Below are positions 1-6,336 of a stretch of 8,771 nucleotides of DNA, piece by piece; position 1 is the stretch's first letter; every line of letters begins with the position of its first letter. The notes below the pieces were generated by a model. It saw only the letters and a program-made list of their open reading frames with translations. It was not told where the DNA came from and did no database searches. This stretch comes from Microbacteriaceae bacterium. Its GTDB lineage: Bacteria; Actinomycetota; Actinomycetes; Actinomycetales; Microbacteriaceae. The stretch spans positions 1-8,771 of the forward strand of contig JAODAU010000156.1 in assembly GCA_025463615.1 (NCBI GenBank), in the 5' to 3' direction. The position numbers and the translations under genes were made by a program.

Positions 1-13
1 TCCGTGCCGACAC
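1..13 (-). CDS. nusB: Probable 5' end of nusB (transcription antitermination protein NusB), cut by the window edge
   Basis: One base past the efp stop codon, a GTG at 13-11 opens a frame reading M-S-A-R before the window ends. NusB from related actinobacteria commonly begins with Met-Ser-Ala-Arg, and nusB follows efp in the conserved actinobacterial order (for example Mycobacterium tuberculosis). The call therefore rests on four codons plus gene order. No clear Shine-Dalgarno sequence precedes it, so it would depend on coupling to efp. NusB is an RNA-binding factor of the antitermination complex on rRNA operons. The identity is inferred, not proven. Confidence 0.45.
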
Positions 14-14
14 G

Positions 15-578
15 TCAGTCGTTCACGCGGCCGAGGTAGTCACCCGTGCGGGTGTCCACCTTGACCTTGGTGCCCTGCCCGACGAACAGCGGCACCTGGA
101 TCTGGTAGCCGGTCTCGACGGTCGCGGGCTTGGTGCCCGCGCTCGAGCGGTCGCCCTGCAGGCCCGGCTCGGTGTACGTGATCTCCAGCGGGACGGATGC
201 CGGCAGCTCGACGTAGAGCGGGTCGCCGATGTGCAGCGCGACGGTGACGTGCTGGTTCTCGAGCATGAAGTTGGCGGCGTCGCCCACCTGCGCGTCGGAG
301 AGGGTGATCTGGTCGTAGTCGGCGACATCCATGAAGACGAAGCCGTCGCCGTCCTTGTACAGGTACTGGAAGTCGCGGCGGTCGACCGTCTCGGTCTCGA
401 TCTTCGCCCCGGCGTTGAACGTGCGGTCGACGACCTTGCCGCTCATCACGTTCTTGACCTTGGTGCGCACGAACGCGCCGCCCTTGCCCGGCTTCACGTG
501 CTGGAAGTCGATCACGGTCCACAGCTGGCCGTCCATGTTGAGCACGACGCCGTTCCTGATGTCCGCGGTTGAAGCCAT
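15..578 (-). CDS. efp: Translation elongation factor P (EF-P)
   Basis: The 187-residue product has the usual EF-P length and three-domain plan: an N-terminal KOW-like domain (about 1-62), a central OB domain (about 66-125) and a C-terminal OB domain (about 128-187). The C-terminal signature (K150 to G169, with VPLF at 162-165) is intact. EF-P binds the ribosome between the P and E sites and relieves stalling on polyproline stretches. The loop reaching the peptidyl-transferase centre reads P30-G-K-G-G34, with Lys32 at the tip. Many actinobacterial EF-Ps read PGKGP there, so Gly34 is notable. I see no modification gene (epmA, epmB, earP) nearby, which fits the unmodified lysine reported for actinobacterial EF-P. 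The ATG is supported by the family N-terminus ([10 protein letters not shown]). Upstream lie GGAA (6-base spacing) and AGGA (12-base spacing). It follows aroQ after 39 bases. Confidence 0.97.
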   Translation of the reverse strand: MASTADIRNGVVLNMDGQLWTVIDFQHVKPGKGGAFVRTKVKNVMSGKVVDRTFNAGAKIETETVDRRDFQYLYKDGDGFVFMDVADYDQITLSDAQVGDAANFMLENQHVTVALHIGDPLYVELPASVPLEITYTEPGLQGDRSSAGTKPATVETGYQIQVPLFVGQGTKVKVDTRTGDYLGRVND

Positions 579-617
579 GACGAGTTCCGTTCCTGAGGGG
601 ATGAGCAGCTAGCGAGT

Positions 618-1058
618 CTACCCGAGGTCGCGGTTGATCGCCGCCAGCGCCAGCTCGTACGAGCCGAAGCCGAAGCCCGCGATCACGCCGGTGGCGACGC
701 CCGAGATCACGCTGGTGTGGCGGAACTCCTCGCGCGCGTGCGGGTTCGAGATGTGCACCTCGATGAGGATCAGGCCGGCCTTGGTGACGAGCGCCGCTGC
801 ATCCCGCAGCGCGTAGGAGTAGTGCGTGAACGCGGCCGGGTTGAGGATGACGGGGCTCGCCGTGTCGACGGCCTCGTACAGCCAGCCGATGAGCTCGGCC
901 TCGTCGTTGGTCTGGCGCAGGTCGATCGCGTGGCCCGGAGGGGTGAGCGGCGCCAGCTGCGCGGCCAGGTCCTCGAGCGTGCCGCTGCCGTAGACGTCGG
1001 GCTCGCGCGAGCCGAGGCGGCCGAGGTTGGGGCCGTTGAGCACGAGGATGTTCGACAT
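618..1058 (-). CDS. aroQ: Type II 3-dehydroquinate dehydratase
   Basis: The 146-residue product is the small dodecameric type II dehydroquinase, which removes water from 3-dehydroquinate to give 3-dehydroshikimate (third step of the shikimate pathway, cytoplasmic). The N-terminal LNGPNLGRLG block is followed by Arg18 and Tyr23, matching the catalytic Arg19/Tyr24 lid of the M. tuberculosis enzyme. Further along are N73 in VILNP, H79, the EVHISN block with H102, R109 and R113, all expected active-site positions. The product is unrelated to the class I aldolase-type enzyme (AroD of E. coli). The ATG at 1058 gives the family N-terminus. Its ribosome-binding site is weak (AGG about 9 bases upstream), and the gene begins 10 bases after the DUF3052-like gene, so reinitiation from upstream translation is plausible. 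Confidence 0.96.
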   Translation of the reverse strand: MSNILVLNGPNLGRLGSREPDVYGSGTLEDLAAQLAPLTPPGHAIDLRQTNDEAELIGWLYEAVDTASPVILNPAAFTHYSYALRDAAALVTKAGLILIEVHISNPHAREEFRHTSVISGVATGVIAGFGFGSYELALAAINRDLG

Positions 1059-1068
1059 GGGTGAGAGC

Positions 1069-1452
1069 CTATCGAAGCGGTTGTTCGTCCGGCGCGAGCG
1101 GGCGCACCCGCACCGCGGACCACAGCTCGTCCACGGCGACGTTGCTGATGGGCCGCCAGCCGAACTCGCCCGAGTCGCGCATGATCGTGTCGCGGTTCAC
1201 GTCGAAGCCCGTGCCCTTGCGGTAGCAGAACCACACGGCGCGGGCGCCGGCGAGGTGCTGCAGCCGCGCGGCGAACTGCTCGTGCAGGGCGGCGCGGTCG
1301 GCGACGAAGACGACGGCGACATCCACGCCCTCGGTCTCGGCCACGAAGGACGCGCCGTTCGGCAGCGGGCCGACGAGGTCCACCTCGCCGATCACGCCGA
1401 CGACATCGCCGGATTTGACCTGCAGCTTCTCGGCGATCGTGCGCTCCGACAT
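1069..1452 (-). CDS. DUF3052-like protein of unknown function, coupled to aroB
   Basis: A 127-residue soluble protein with no signal peptide or membrane segment. The opening TIAEKLQVKSGDVVGVIG, a central hydrophobic strand (DVAVVFVADRAAL, 44-56), the WFCYRKGTGFDVN block (74-86) and the closing VAVDELWSAVR (105-115) resemble, from memory, the DUF3052 family, whose members have the pattern AEKLG-K-GD, a W-PK-type central motif and VDE-WS-LR near the end. The biochemical role is not known to me. The ATG overlaps the aroB stop by one base (TGATG), and a strong AGGAG lies 11 bases upstream inside aroB. This start removes a GC-rich open extension in the same frame that is out-of-frame aroB sequence. 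The position between aroB (makes dehydroquinate) and aroQ (consumes it) suggests co-expression with the shikimate enzymes, but not a proven role in the pathway. Trp74, Trp99 and Trp111 stand out as conserved-looking aromatic positions. Confidence 0.85.
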   Translation of the reverse strand: MSERTIAEKLQVKSGDVVGVIGEVDLVGPLPNGASFVAETEGVDVAVVFVADRAALHEQFAARLQHLAGARAVWFCYRKGTGFDVNRDTIMRDSGEFGWRPISNVAVDELWSAVRVRPLAPDEQPLR

Positions 1453-2525
1453 CAGGACGCGATCTCCTGGTACGCCGCGAACAGGAGGCTCTCGTCCGGC
1501 CCGGCGAGCACGGTCGGTCGCGCGACGTCGTCGAGCACGATGAACCGCAGCAGGCTGCCGCGCGCCTTCTTGTCGCGCTTCATCACCGAGAGCAGCGTCT
1601 GCCAGCGCCCGGCCGGGTAGCTGATCGGCAGCTGCAGAGACGTGAGGATGCTGCGGTGCCGGTCGACCACGGCATCCGGCAGCCGGCCGGTCAGCCGGGC
1701 CAGCTCCGCGGCGTAGACCATGCCGATCGAGACGGCCGCGCCGTGCCGCCACTGGAACCGCTCCGCGTATTCGACCGCGTGGCCGAGGGTGTGGCCGTAG
1801 TTCAGGATCTCGCGGAGGCCCTGCTCCGTGAAGTCCTCCCCCACGACGCGGGCCTTGAGTGCGATCGACAGCTCCACGACACGGCGGAACTGCGGGCTCG
1901 TGGGGTCGGTCGCGACATCCACGTCGGCCTCGATGATGTCGAGGATCTCCGGCTCGGCGATGAAGCCGGCCTTCACGACCTCGGCGAAGCCCGCGAGGAT
2001 CTCGTTCGGGCTGAGCCCGTCGAGCGTGTCCAGGTCGACGAGCACGGCAGACGGCGCGTAGAAGGCGCCGACGAGGTTCTTGCCCTCGTTGGTGTTGATG
2101 CCGGTCTTGCCGCCGATCGACGCGTCGACCATGCCGAGCAGCGTCGTCGGCACCTGGATCAGCGCGATCCCGCGCAGCCAGGTTGCGGCCACGAAGCCGG
2201 CGACGTCGGTGACCGCTCCCCCGCCGAAGCCGATCACGACGTCGGAGCGGGTGAAGTCGGACTGGCCCATCACCTGCCAGCAGAACGCGGCGACCTCGAC
2301 CCGCTTGCCGGCCTCCGCATCCGGGATCTCGGCCAGCAGCACCTGGTAGCGGTCGCTGAGCGCGAGCCGCAGCGCCTCCGCGCGCGCGCCGAGCGTCGGC
2401 GGGTGCACGATGAGCACCTTCTGTGCGGCCGTGCCGATCAGCTCGGGCAGGTCGCCGAGGATCCCCCGGCCGATGCGGATATCGTAGCCGGGGTCACCGG
2501 CGACGGTGATGGTGGTGGTGCTCAT
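1452..2525 (-). CDS. aroB: 3-dehydroquinate synthase
   Basis: The 357-residue product converts DAHP to 3-dehydroquinate using catalytic NAD+ and a divalent metal (second shikimate step). The N-terminal half holds the NAD-binding GFGGGAVTDVAGF (99-111) and the substrate-binding VDASIGGKTGIN (133-144) with K140, followed by GKN with K149. The metal ligands are E182 (in GFAEVVKAG), H245 (in LNYGHTLGHA) and H261 (in RHGAAVSIGM). All key residues are present. I chose the ATG at 2525 because it gives the family length and a normal N-terminal strand (YDIRIGRG), and because GGAGG lies 7 bases upstream inside aroK. A longer reading into aroC/aroK sequence is out-of-frame low-complexity translation. 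The start overlaps the aroK stop by four bases (ATGA), and the stop overlaps the next gene's start (TGATG). Confidence 0.97.
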   Translation of the reverse strand: MSTTTITVAGDPGYDIRIGRGILGDLPELIGTAAQKVLIVHPPTLGARAEALRLALSDRYQVLLAEIPDAEAGKRVEVAAFCWQVMGQSDFTRSDVVIGFGGGAVTDVAGFVAATWLRGIALIQVPTTLLGMVDASIGGKTGINTNEGKNLVGAFYAPSAVLVDLDTLDGLSPNEILAGFAEVVKAGFIAEPEILDIIEADVDVATDPTSPQFRRVVELSIALKARVVGEDFTEQGLREILNYGHTLGHAVEYAERFQWRHGAAVSIGMVYAAELARLTGRLPDAVVDRHRSILTSLQLPISYPAGRWQTLLSVMKRDKKARGSLLRFIVLDDVARPTVLAGPDESLLFAAYQEIAS

Positions 2526-3019
2526 GCGTCGTCCTCCGTCGCCCACACGGCGATCTCGGCTGCTATCAGGTCGATGGGGCGGGACGAGGTGTCCCAGGTG
2601 GCCGTGGCGAGCCTCTCGTAGAGCTCGCGGCGCGACTCGAACAGCGCCTTCCACGACTCGATGCCGCCGGTGAGCAGCGGGCGCTTGGTGCCGATCCGGT
2701 TCTCTACCGCCTCGGGGCTCACCGTCACGAGCACCACGGGCAGGCCGTCGAGGTCGCGCTGCGTGTCCGCGTCGAGCACCGCGCCGCCGCCGAGCGACAC
2801 CACGGCGTCGCGGTCGAGCGCGTCGGCCACCGCCTCGCGCTCGTAGCGGCGGAATGCCGCCTCGCCCTGCTCGGCGAAGATGGTGGCGATCGGCCCGTGC
2901 GCGCTCACGACCGTGCGGTCGGTGTCGACGAACGGGGTCGCGAGGATGCGGGAGACCCGCTTGCCGAGGCGCGTCTTGCCTGCGCCGGGCGGGCCGATCA
3001 GCACGAGCTTGGCGGTCAT
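2522..3019 (-). CDS. aroK: Shikimate kinase
   Basis: The 165-residue product phosphorylates shikimate at the 3-OH with ATP. The Walker A motif GPPGAGKT is at 9-16, followed by FVDTD with D32 and D34 (metal and shikimate contacts). Next come an arginine cluster at R57/R58 before E60-E62, the shikimate-binding SLGGG (75-79), the lid segment TKRPLLTG with R113, and the closing SRRELYE arginines (R130/R131). This matches the order in M. tuberculosis AroK, and the length is normal. It overlaps aroC upstream (ATGA, 3016-3019) and aroB downstream (ATGA, 2522-2525). No good Shine-Dalgarno lies ahead of its ATG, so translation probably depends on ribosomes finishing aroC. It is a separate gene, not fused to aroB as in some actinobacteria such as bifidobacteria. 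Confidence 0.96.
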   Translation of the reverse strand: MTAKLVLIGPPGAGKTRLGKRVSRILATPFVDTDRTVVSAHGPIATIFAEQGEAAFRRYEREAVADALDRDAVVSLGGGAVLDADTQRDLDGLPVVLVTVSPEAVENRIGTKRPLLTGGIESWKALFESRRELYERLATATWDTSSRPIDLIAAEIAVWATEDDA

Positions 3020-4230
3020 GCGCCGAGCGACGGGTCCGAGGCGGCCGTCGTGCGCAGGTTCTCCGGGATCGCGTCGAGGTAGCCGCGCAGGTTGCGCAGG
3101 GTCTCGCCGACCGAGTCGCCGCCGAACTTCTCGAGCACCGCGTTCGCGAGCACGAGCGCGACCATGGCCTCGGCGACCACCCCGGCAGCGGGGACCGCAC
3201 AGACGTCGGAGCGCTGGTGGTGCGCCTCCGCGGGGCCGTTCGACGCGACATCCACGGTGCGCAGCGCATGCGGCACGGTGGAGATGGGCTTCATTGCGGC
3301 GCGCACGCGCAGCACGGTGCCCGTGGTCATGCCGCCCTCCGTGCCGCCGGCTCGGTCGGTCGAGCGGGCGATGCCGTCGACCGTCTGGAACAGCTCGTCG
3401 TGCGCCTCGGAGCCCCGACGCGCGGCGGTCTGGAAGCCGTCGCCGACCTCCACGCCCTTGATCGCCTGGATGCCCATGAGCGCCCCGGCGAGCTGCGAGT
3501 CGATCCTGCGATCCCAGTGCGTGTAGGAGCCGAGGCCCGGCGGGAGGTCGTAGGCGAGCACCTCGACGACTCCGCCGAGCGTGTCGCCATCCTCGTGCGC
3601 CCGGTCGACCTCGGCCACCATGAGGGCGGACGTGGCGGGGTCGAAGCAGCGCAGCGGGTCGGCGTCGAGCGCCGCGACATCCGCTGGGCCCGGCAGCGCC
3701 GAGCCGTCGGGGACGCGAACCTGGCCGATCGAGAGGGTGTGAGAAACGAGCCGGATGCCGAGCTCGCCGAGGAAGGCGCGGGCGACGGCGCCGAGCGCGA
3801 CCCGTGCGGCGGTCTCGCGGGCGCTGGCTCGCTCGAGCACGTTGCGGGACTCCTCGAAGTCGTACTTCTGCATGCCAACGAGGTCGGCGTGGCCCGGGCG
3901 GGGGCGCGTCAGCGCTGCGCCGCGACCCTTCGGCAGCGTCTCGGGGTCGACGGGCACGGCGCTCATCACCTCGACCCAGCGTGGCCACTCGGTGTTGCCG
4001 ATGCGCAGGGCGACCGGGCTGCCCATGGTGAGCCCGAAGCGGATGCCGCCGCTGATGGTCAGCTCGTCCTGCTCGAACTTCTGGCGCGCGCCGCGGCCGT
4101 AGCCGAGCGTGCGGCGGTGCAGATCGGCCTGGATCTGGTCGGGCGAGATCGGGACGCCGGCCGGCATCCCCTCGAGGATCGCCACCAGCTCGGGCCCGTG
4201 CGATTCCCCTGCGGTCAACCAACGAAGCAT
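3016..4230 (-). CDS. aroC: Chorismate synthase
   Basis: The 404-residue product converts EPSP to chorismate by trans-1,4-elimination of phosphate using reduced FMN. The N-terminus [12 protein letters not shown] carries the first family signature with H11. Then come RRTLGYGRG (39-47), DELTISGG (55-62), RPGHAD (111-116, H114), the second signature with SARET (136-140), [10 protein letters not shown] (295-304) and the third signature [11 protein letters not shown] (340-350). Length and motifs are typical of bifunctional or NADPH-assisted bacterial enzymes of about 400 residues. An in-frame ATG at 4239 would add Met-Val-Thr but is flush against the GGGAGG ribosome-binding site. The ATG at 4230 sits 9 bases from it and matches the M. 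tuberculosis start, so I use 4230. The gene follows aroE after 37 bases, the longest gap inside the aro block, and overlaps aroK by four bases. Confidence 0.96.
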   Translation of the reverse strand: MLRWLTAGESHGPELVAILEGMPAGVPISPDQIQADLHRRTLGYGRGARQKFEQDELTISGGIRFGLTMGSPVALRIGNTEWPRWVEVMSAVPVDPETLPKGRGAALTRPRPGHADLVGMQKYDFEESRNVLERASARETAARVALGAVARAFLGELGIRLVSHTLSIGQVRVPDGSALPGPADVAALDADPLRCFDPATSALMVAEVDRAHEDGDTLGGVVEVLAYDLPPGLGSYTHWDRRIDSQLAGALMGIQAIKGVEVGDGFQTAARRGSEAHDELFQTVDGIARSTDRAGGTEGGMTTGTVLRVRAAMKPISTVPHALRTVDVASNGPAEAHHQRSDVCAVPAAGVVAEAMVALVLANAVLEKFGGDSVGETLRNLRGYLDAIPENLRTTAASDPSLGA

Positions 4231-4239
4231 GGTCACCAT

Positions 4240-4256
4240 CCTCCCATAGCGGGAGG
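4240..4256 (-). promoter_or_regulatory. aroC ribosome-binding site inside a possible hairpin
   Basis: On the minus strand, CCTCCC (4256-4251), a five-base loop GCTAT, and GGGAGG (4245-4240) form a perfect six-pair GC-rich stem. The 3' arm is the aroC Shine-Dalgarno, 9 bases from the ATG at 4230. The SD assignment is strong and decides the start codon. That the stem forms in the mRNA and lowers initiation is inference. No U-tract follows, so it is not a terminator. Confidence 0.55.
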
Positions 4257-4267
4257 GCCCGGATCGG

Positions 4268-5077
4268 CTAGAGGCCGACGGCGGCGCGCATCGCCGCGAA
4301 GACGGATGCCTCGCCCGGCAGCTCCTCGTGCGGCGACCCGTTCACGAACGCCCGCACCTGCGCGAGCGCCTGCCACGCGAGCATCTCCAGTCCGGAGACG
4401 ACGGGCAGCCCGGCGGCCAGCCAGTCCGCCGCGAGGGAGGTCGGCCAGGGCTCGTAGGCCACGTCGAAGAGCAGCCCGGCGGGCTCGATCCTGGCGGCCA
4501 GGTCGACGTCGTTGGGCAGGGTGCTGATGGTGACCGCGGGCGCGGGCGTCTCGAAGGCACCGAGGGTCTCGATGCGCAGGTCGACGTCCAGCTGCTCGGC
4601 GATCGCGACCAGTGACCCGATCCGGTCCGGCGACCGCACCCCGACCACCGCGCTGCGCGCGCCGAGCTGGGCGGCCGCGACCAGCGCCGAGGATGCCGTG
4701 GCCCCGCCGCCGAGAATCCGCACGGTCGTGAGGCTCCCGACCCCGGCAGCACCGAGGGCCGCGACGATGCCGAACACGTCGGTGTTGAAGCCGCGCAGTC
4801 GCGCGCCCTCGAACACCACGGTGTTCGCGCCGCCGGTCAGCTCGCTGATGGAGTCGATCGTGGCGAGCAGCGGAAGCACCTCGCGCTTCAGCGGCATGGT
4901 GAGCGAGAGCCCGCGCCAGTCGTCGCCGAGTCCCTCGACGAACGCCCCGAGGCCGCCCGACGCGACCTCGATCGCGTCATAGCTCCAGTCGAGGCCGAGC
5001 TCGGCGTAGGCCGCGCGCTGCAGCGCGGGCGACTTCGAGTGCGCGATCGGCGAGCCGAGCACCGCGAGCCTGGTCAA
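4268..5077 (-). CDS. aroE: Shikimate dehydrogenase (AroE family)
   Basis: The 269-residue product reduces 3-dehydroshikimate to shikimate with NADPH. The shikimate-binding N-terminal domain has [10 protein letters not shown] (8-17, S14 and S16), LTMPLKRE (59-66, catalytic K64) and GGANT (82-86, N85), then FNTD with catalytic partner D100. The nucleotide-binding loop is [11 protein letters not shown] (121-131). The classical NRTxxR adenine-phosphate motif is replaced by GVRSPDR (146-152), so cofactor preference is less certain. DVAYEP (205-210) and GLEMLAWQA (229-237) close the fold. The start is TTG at 5077, overlapping the mltG stop as TTGA. A later start would delete the first beta strand, and only a weak GGCGG lies upstream. 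Translation is therefore likely coupled to mltG. Paralogues such as quinate/shikimate dehydrogenases exist, but the aroC-aroK-aroB context supports the biosynthetic role. Confidence 0.94.
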   Translation of the reverse strand: MTRLAVLGSPIAHSKSPALQRAAYAELGLDWSYDAIEVASGGLGAFVEGLGDDWRGLSLTMPLKREVLPLLATIDSISELTGGANTVVFEGARLRGFNTDVFGIVAALGAAGVGSLTTVRILGGGATASSALVAAAQLGARSAVVGVRSPDRIGSLVAIAEQLDVDLRIETLGAFETPAPAVTISTLPNDVDLAARIEPAGLLFDVAYEPWPTSLAADWLAAGLPVVSGLEMLAWQALAQVRAFVNGSPHEELPGEASVFAAMRAAVGL

Positions 5078-6333
5078 TCGCAGCCGCCGGGGTGCGCCTT
5101 CAGCCAGGCGCCGAGCTGCGCGTTCGCAGCGTTCTGCTGGGCCAGCGTGTCCGAGAACGCGGTCTCGCCGGTCGAGCAGTTGACGACCACGAAGTACAGC
5201 CAGGTGCCCTGGGCCGGGTTCAACGTGGCCTTGATCGCGGCGTCGCCGGGGTTCGAGATCGGGCCGATCGGCAGTCCGGGGTTCGCGTAGGTGTTGTACT
5301 TGTTGCTCTTGTCGGCGCGCTGTGCCGGCGTGGTCTCGATCGAGGTGCTGCCCGCGCCGTACGCCACCGTCGCGTCGGACTGCAGGTTCATGCCCTTGGC
5401 GATGCGGTTGTCCCAGACGCGCGCCACCTTGAGGAAGTCGGCGGTGCTGCCGCCCTCCTTCTGCGTGAGGGCGGCGAGGGTGAGCACACGGTGGCGGTCC
5501 GCGACCGGTACGCCGTCGGCATCCAGTCGCTTGAACATCTCGTTCACCATCATCTGGAAGATCTGGTGCGCGGTGAGCCCGGGATCGATCGAGTAGGTCG
5601 CCGGGAACAGGTAGCCCTCGAGGCTCGGCGCCTCGGGCGGGAGGCCGTAGCTCGTGTAGTCCGCGGCGGCGGCCTCGAGCTGCGCGGTCGAGACCCCGGT
5701 GCTGTCACTGAGTGCGCCGAGCTTGGCGATGATGCCCTTGACCGTGATGCCCTCGGGCAGGGAGACGCGCGTGAAGACCTTGTTCTTCGGGTCCTGCAGC
5801 GCGGTGAGCGCGGCCTGGGCGCTCATGTGCGACTTCAGCGAGTAGCTGCCCGGCTGGAAGTTCACGGGCGTCTTCTGCTTGAGCAGCAGCTTGTAGAACG
5901 CGTCGGTGGATGCCGTGACCCCGGCCTTGCTCAGCGTGGCCGCTACGTCAGAGCCGATCTGCCCGTTCGCGATCGTGATGACGACCTTGCCGGTGCCCTT
6001 GCCCGTGTAGTCGGTCGGCGCGTCCTGGCCGAGCACGTGCTTGATCTGCGGCTGGAACGCGAAGTACACGGCGGTCGCGCCGCTGCCGAGCACGACGACG
6101 ACGGCGATGAGCACCCACAGCCAGGTGAGGCGGCGCTTCTTCTTCGGCGGGCGGCCGTACGGGTCGTCCGTGCGACCGCGGCGCCCGTGAGTGGAGGCCT
6201 CGCGCAGCTGGCGACGGCTCAGCGGCTCGCCGGAGGGGTCGACCGATGCGGGGTCGACGGAGCGCCGGGACGCAGGGGGCTGTACCCCCGGCTGTGAGGA
6301 GAAGATTTCATCCCAGCTCGGTTCATCTGCCAC
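5074..6333 (-). CDS. mltG: Endolytic murein transglycosylase MltG (YceG-like)
   Basis: The 419-residue product is a single-pass membrane enzyme that cuts nascent glycan strands and is thought to end their polymerisation. A polar, probably disordered cytoplasmic stretch (1-63) leads to a basic KKKRR (64-68), one membrane helix (about 70-93) and a large extracytoplasmic part: a LysM-like region (about 115-165) and the YceG catalytic domain (about 185-410). Family motifs are EGYLFPATY (239-247, with Ala245 where Asp is common), TQKEGG with presumed catalytic E293, LQSDATVAYG (317-326) and NTYANPGLPIGPISNPG (347-363). Only two cysteines occur, C386 and C418, both outside the cell. The start is GTG at 6333, giving MADEPSWDE, with GAAGGA 9 bases upstream. 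It lies 3 bases after ruvX and overlaps aroE by four bases. The mltG-aroE pairing is conserved in actinobacteria. Confidence 0.95.
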   Translation of the reverse strand: MADEPSWDEIFSSQPGVQPPASRRSVDPASVDPSGEPLSRRQLREASTHGRRGRTDDPYGRPPKKKRRLTWLWVLIAVVVVLGSGATAVYFAFQPQIKHVLGQDAPTDYTGKGTGKVVITIANGQIGSDVAATLSKAGVTASTDAFYKLLLKQKTPVNFQPGSYSLKSHMSAQAALTALQDPKNKVFTRVSLPEGITVKGIIAKLGALSDSTGVSTAQLEAAAADYTSYGLPPEAPSLEGYLFPATYSIDPGLTAHQIFQMMVNEMFKRLDADGVPVADRHRVLTLAALTQKEGGSTADFLKVARVWDNRIAKGMNLQSDATVAYGAGSTSIETTPAQRADKSNKYNTYANPGLPIGPISNPGDAAIKATLNPAQGTWLYFVVVNCSTGETAFSDTLAQQNAANAQLGAWLKAHPGGCD

Positions 6334-6336
6334 GCG

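Noticed and set aside
579..617. Possible terminator between aroQ and efp
   Set aside because: Only short palindromes (GCTAGC) are present, with no stable stem and no T-tract.
615..620. TAGACT, a possible -10 for a separate efp promoter at the end of aroQ
   Set aside because: It fits the loose TAnnnT pattern, but no recognisable -35 lies 16-18 bases upstream, and it overlaps the aroQ stop. Not strong enough to annotate.
2526..4222. N-terminal extensions of aroB and aroK (about 250 and 400 extra residues)
   Set aside because: The extra sequence is out-of-frame translation of upstream aro genes, low in complexity, and gives proteins far over family length. Internal ATGs with family N-termini (and a GGAGG for aroB) are clearly better.
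2854..4527. Long plus-strand open frame (557 codons) opposite aroK, aroC and aroE
   Set aside because: It is antisense to genes with intact motifs, and its translation is Arg/Ala/Gly-rich without domain features, as expected from the codon bias of GC-rich DNA. Similar plus-strand frames at 1656-2621, 5092-6297 and 6478-7665 are rejected for the same reason.
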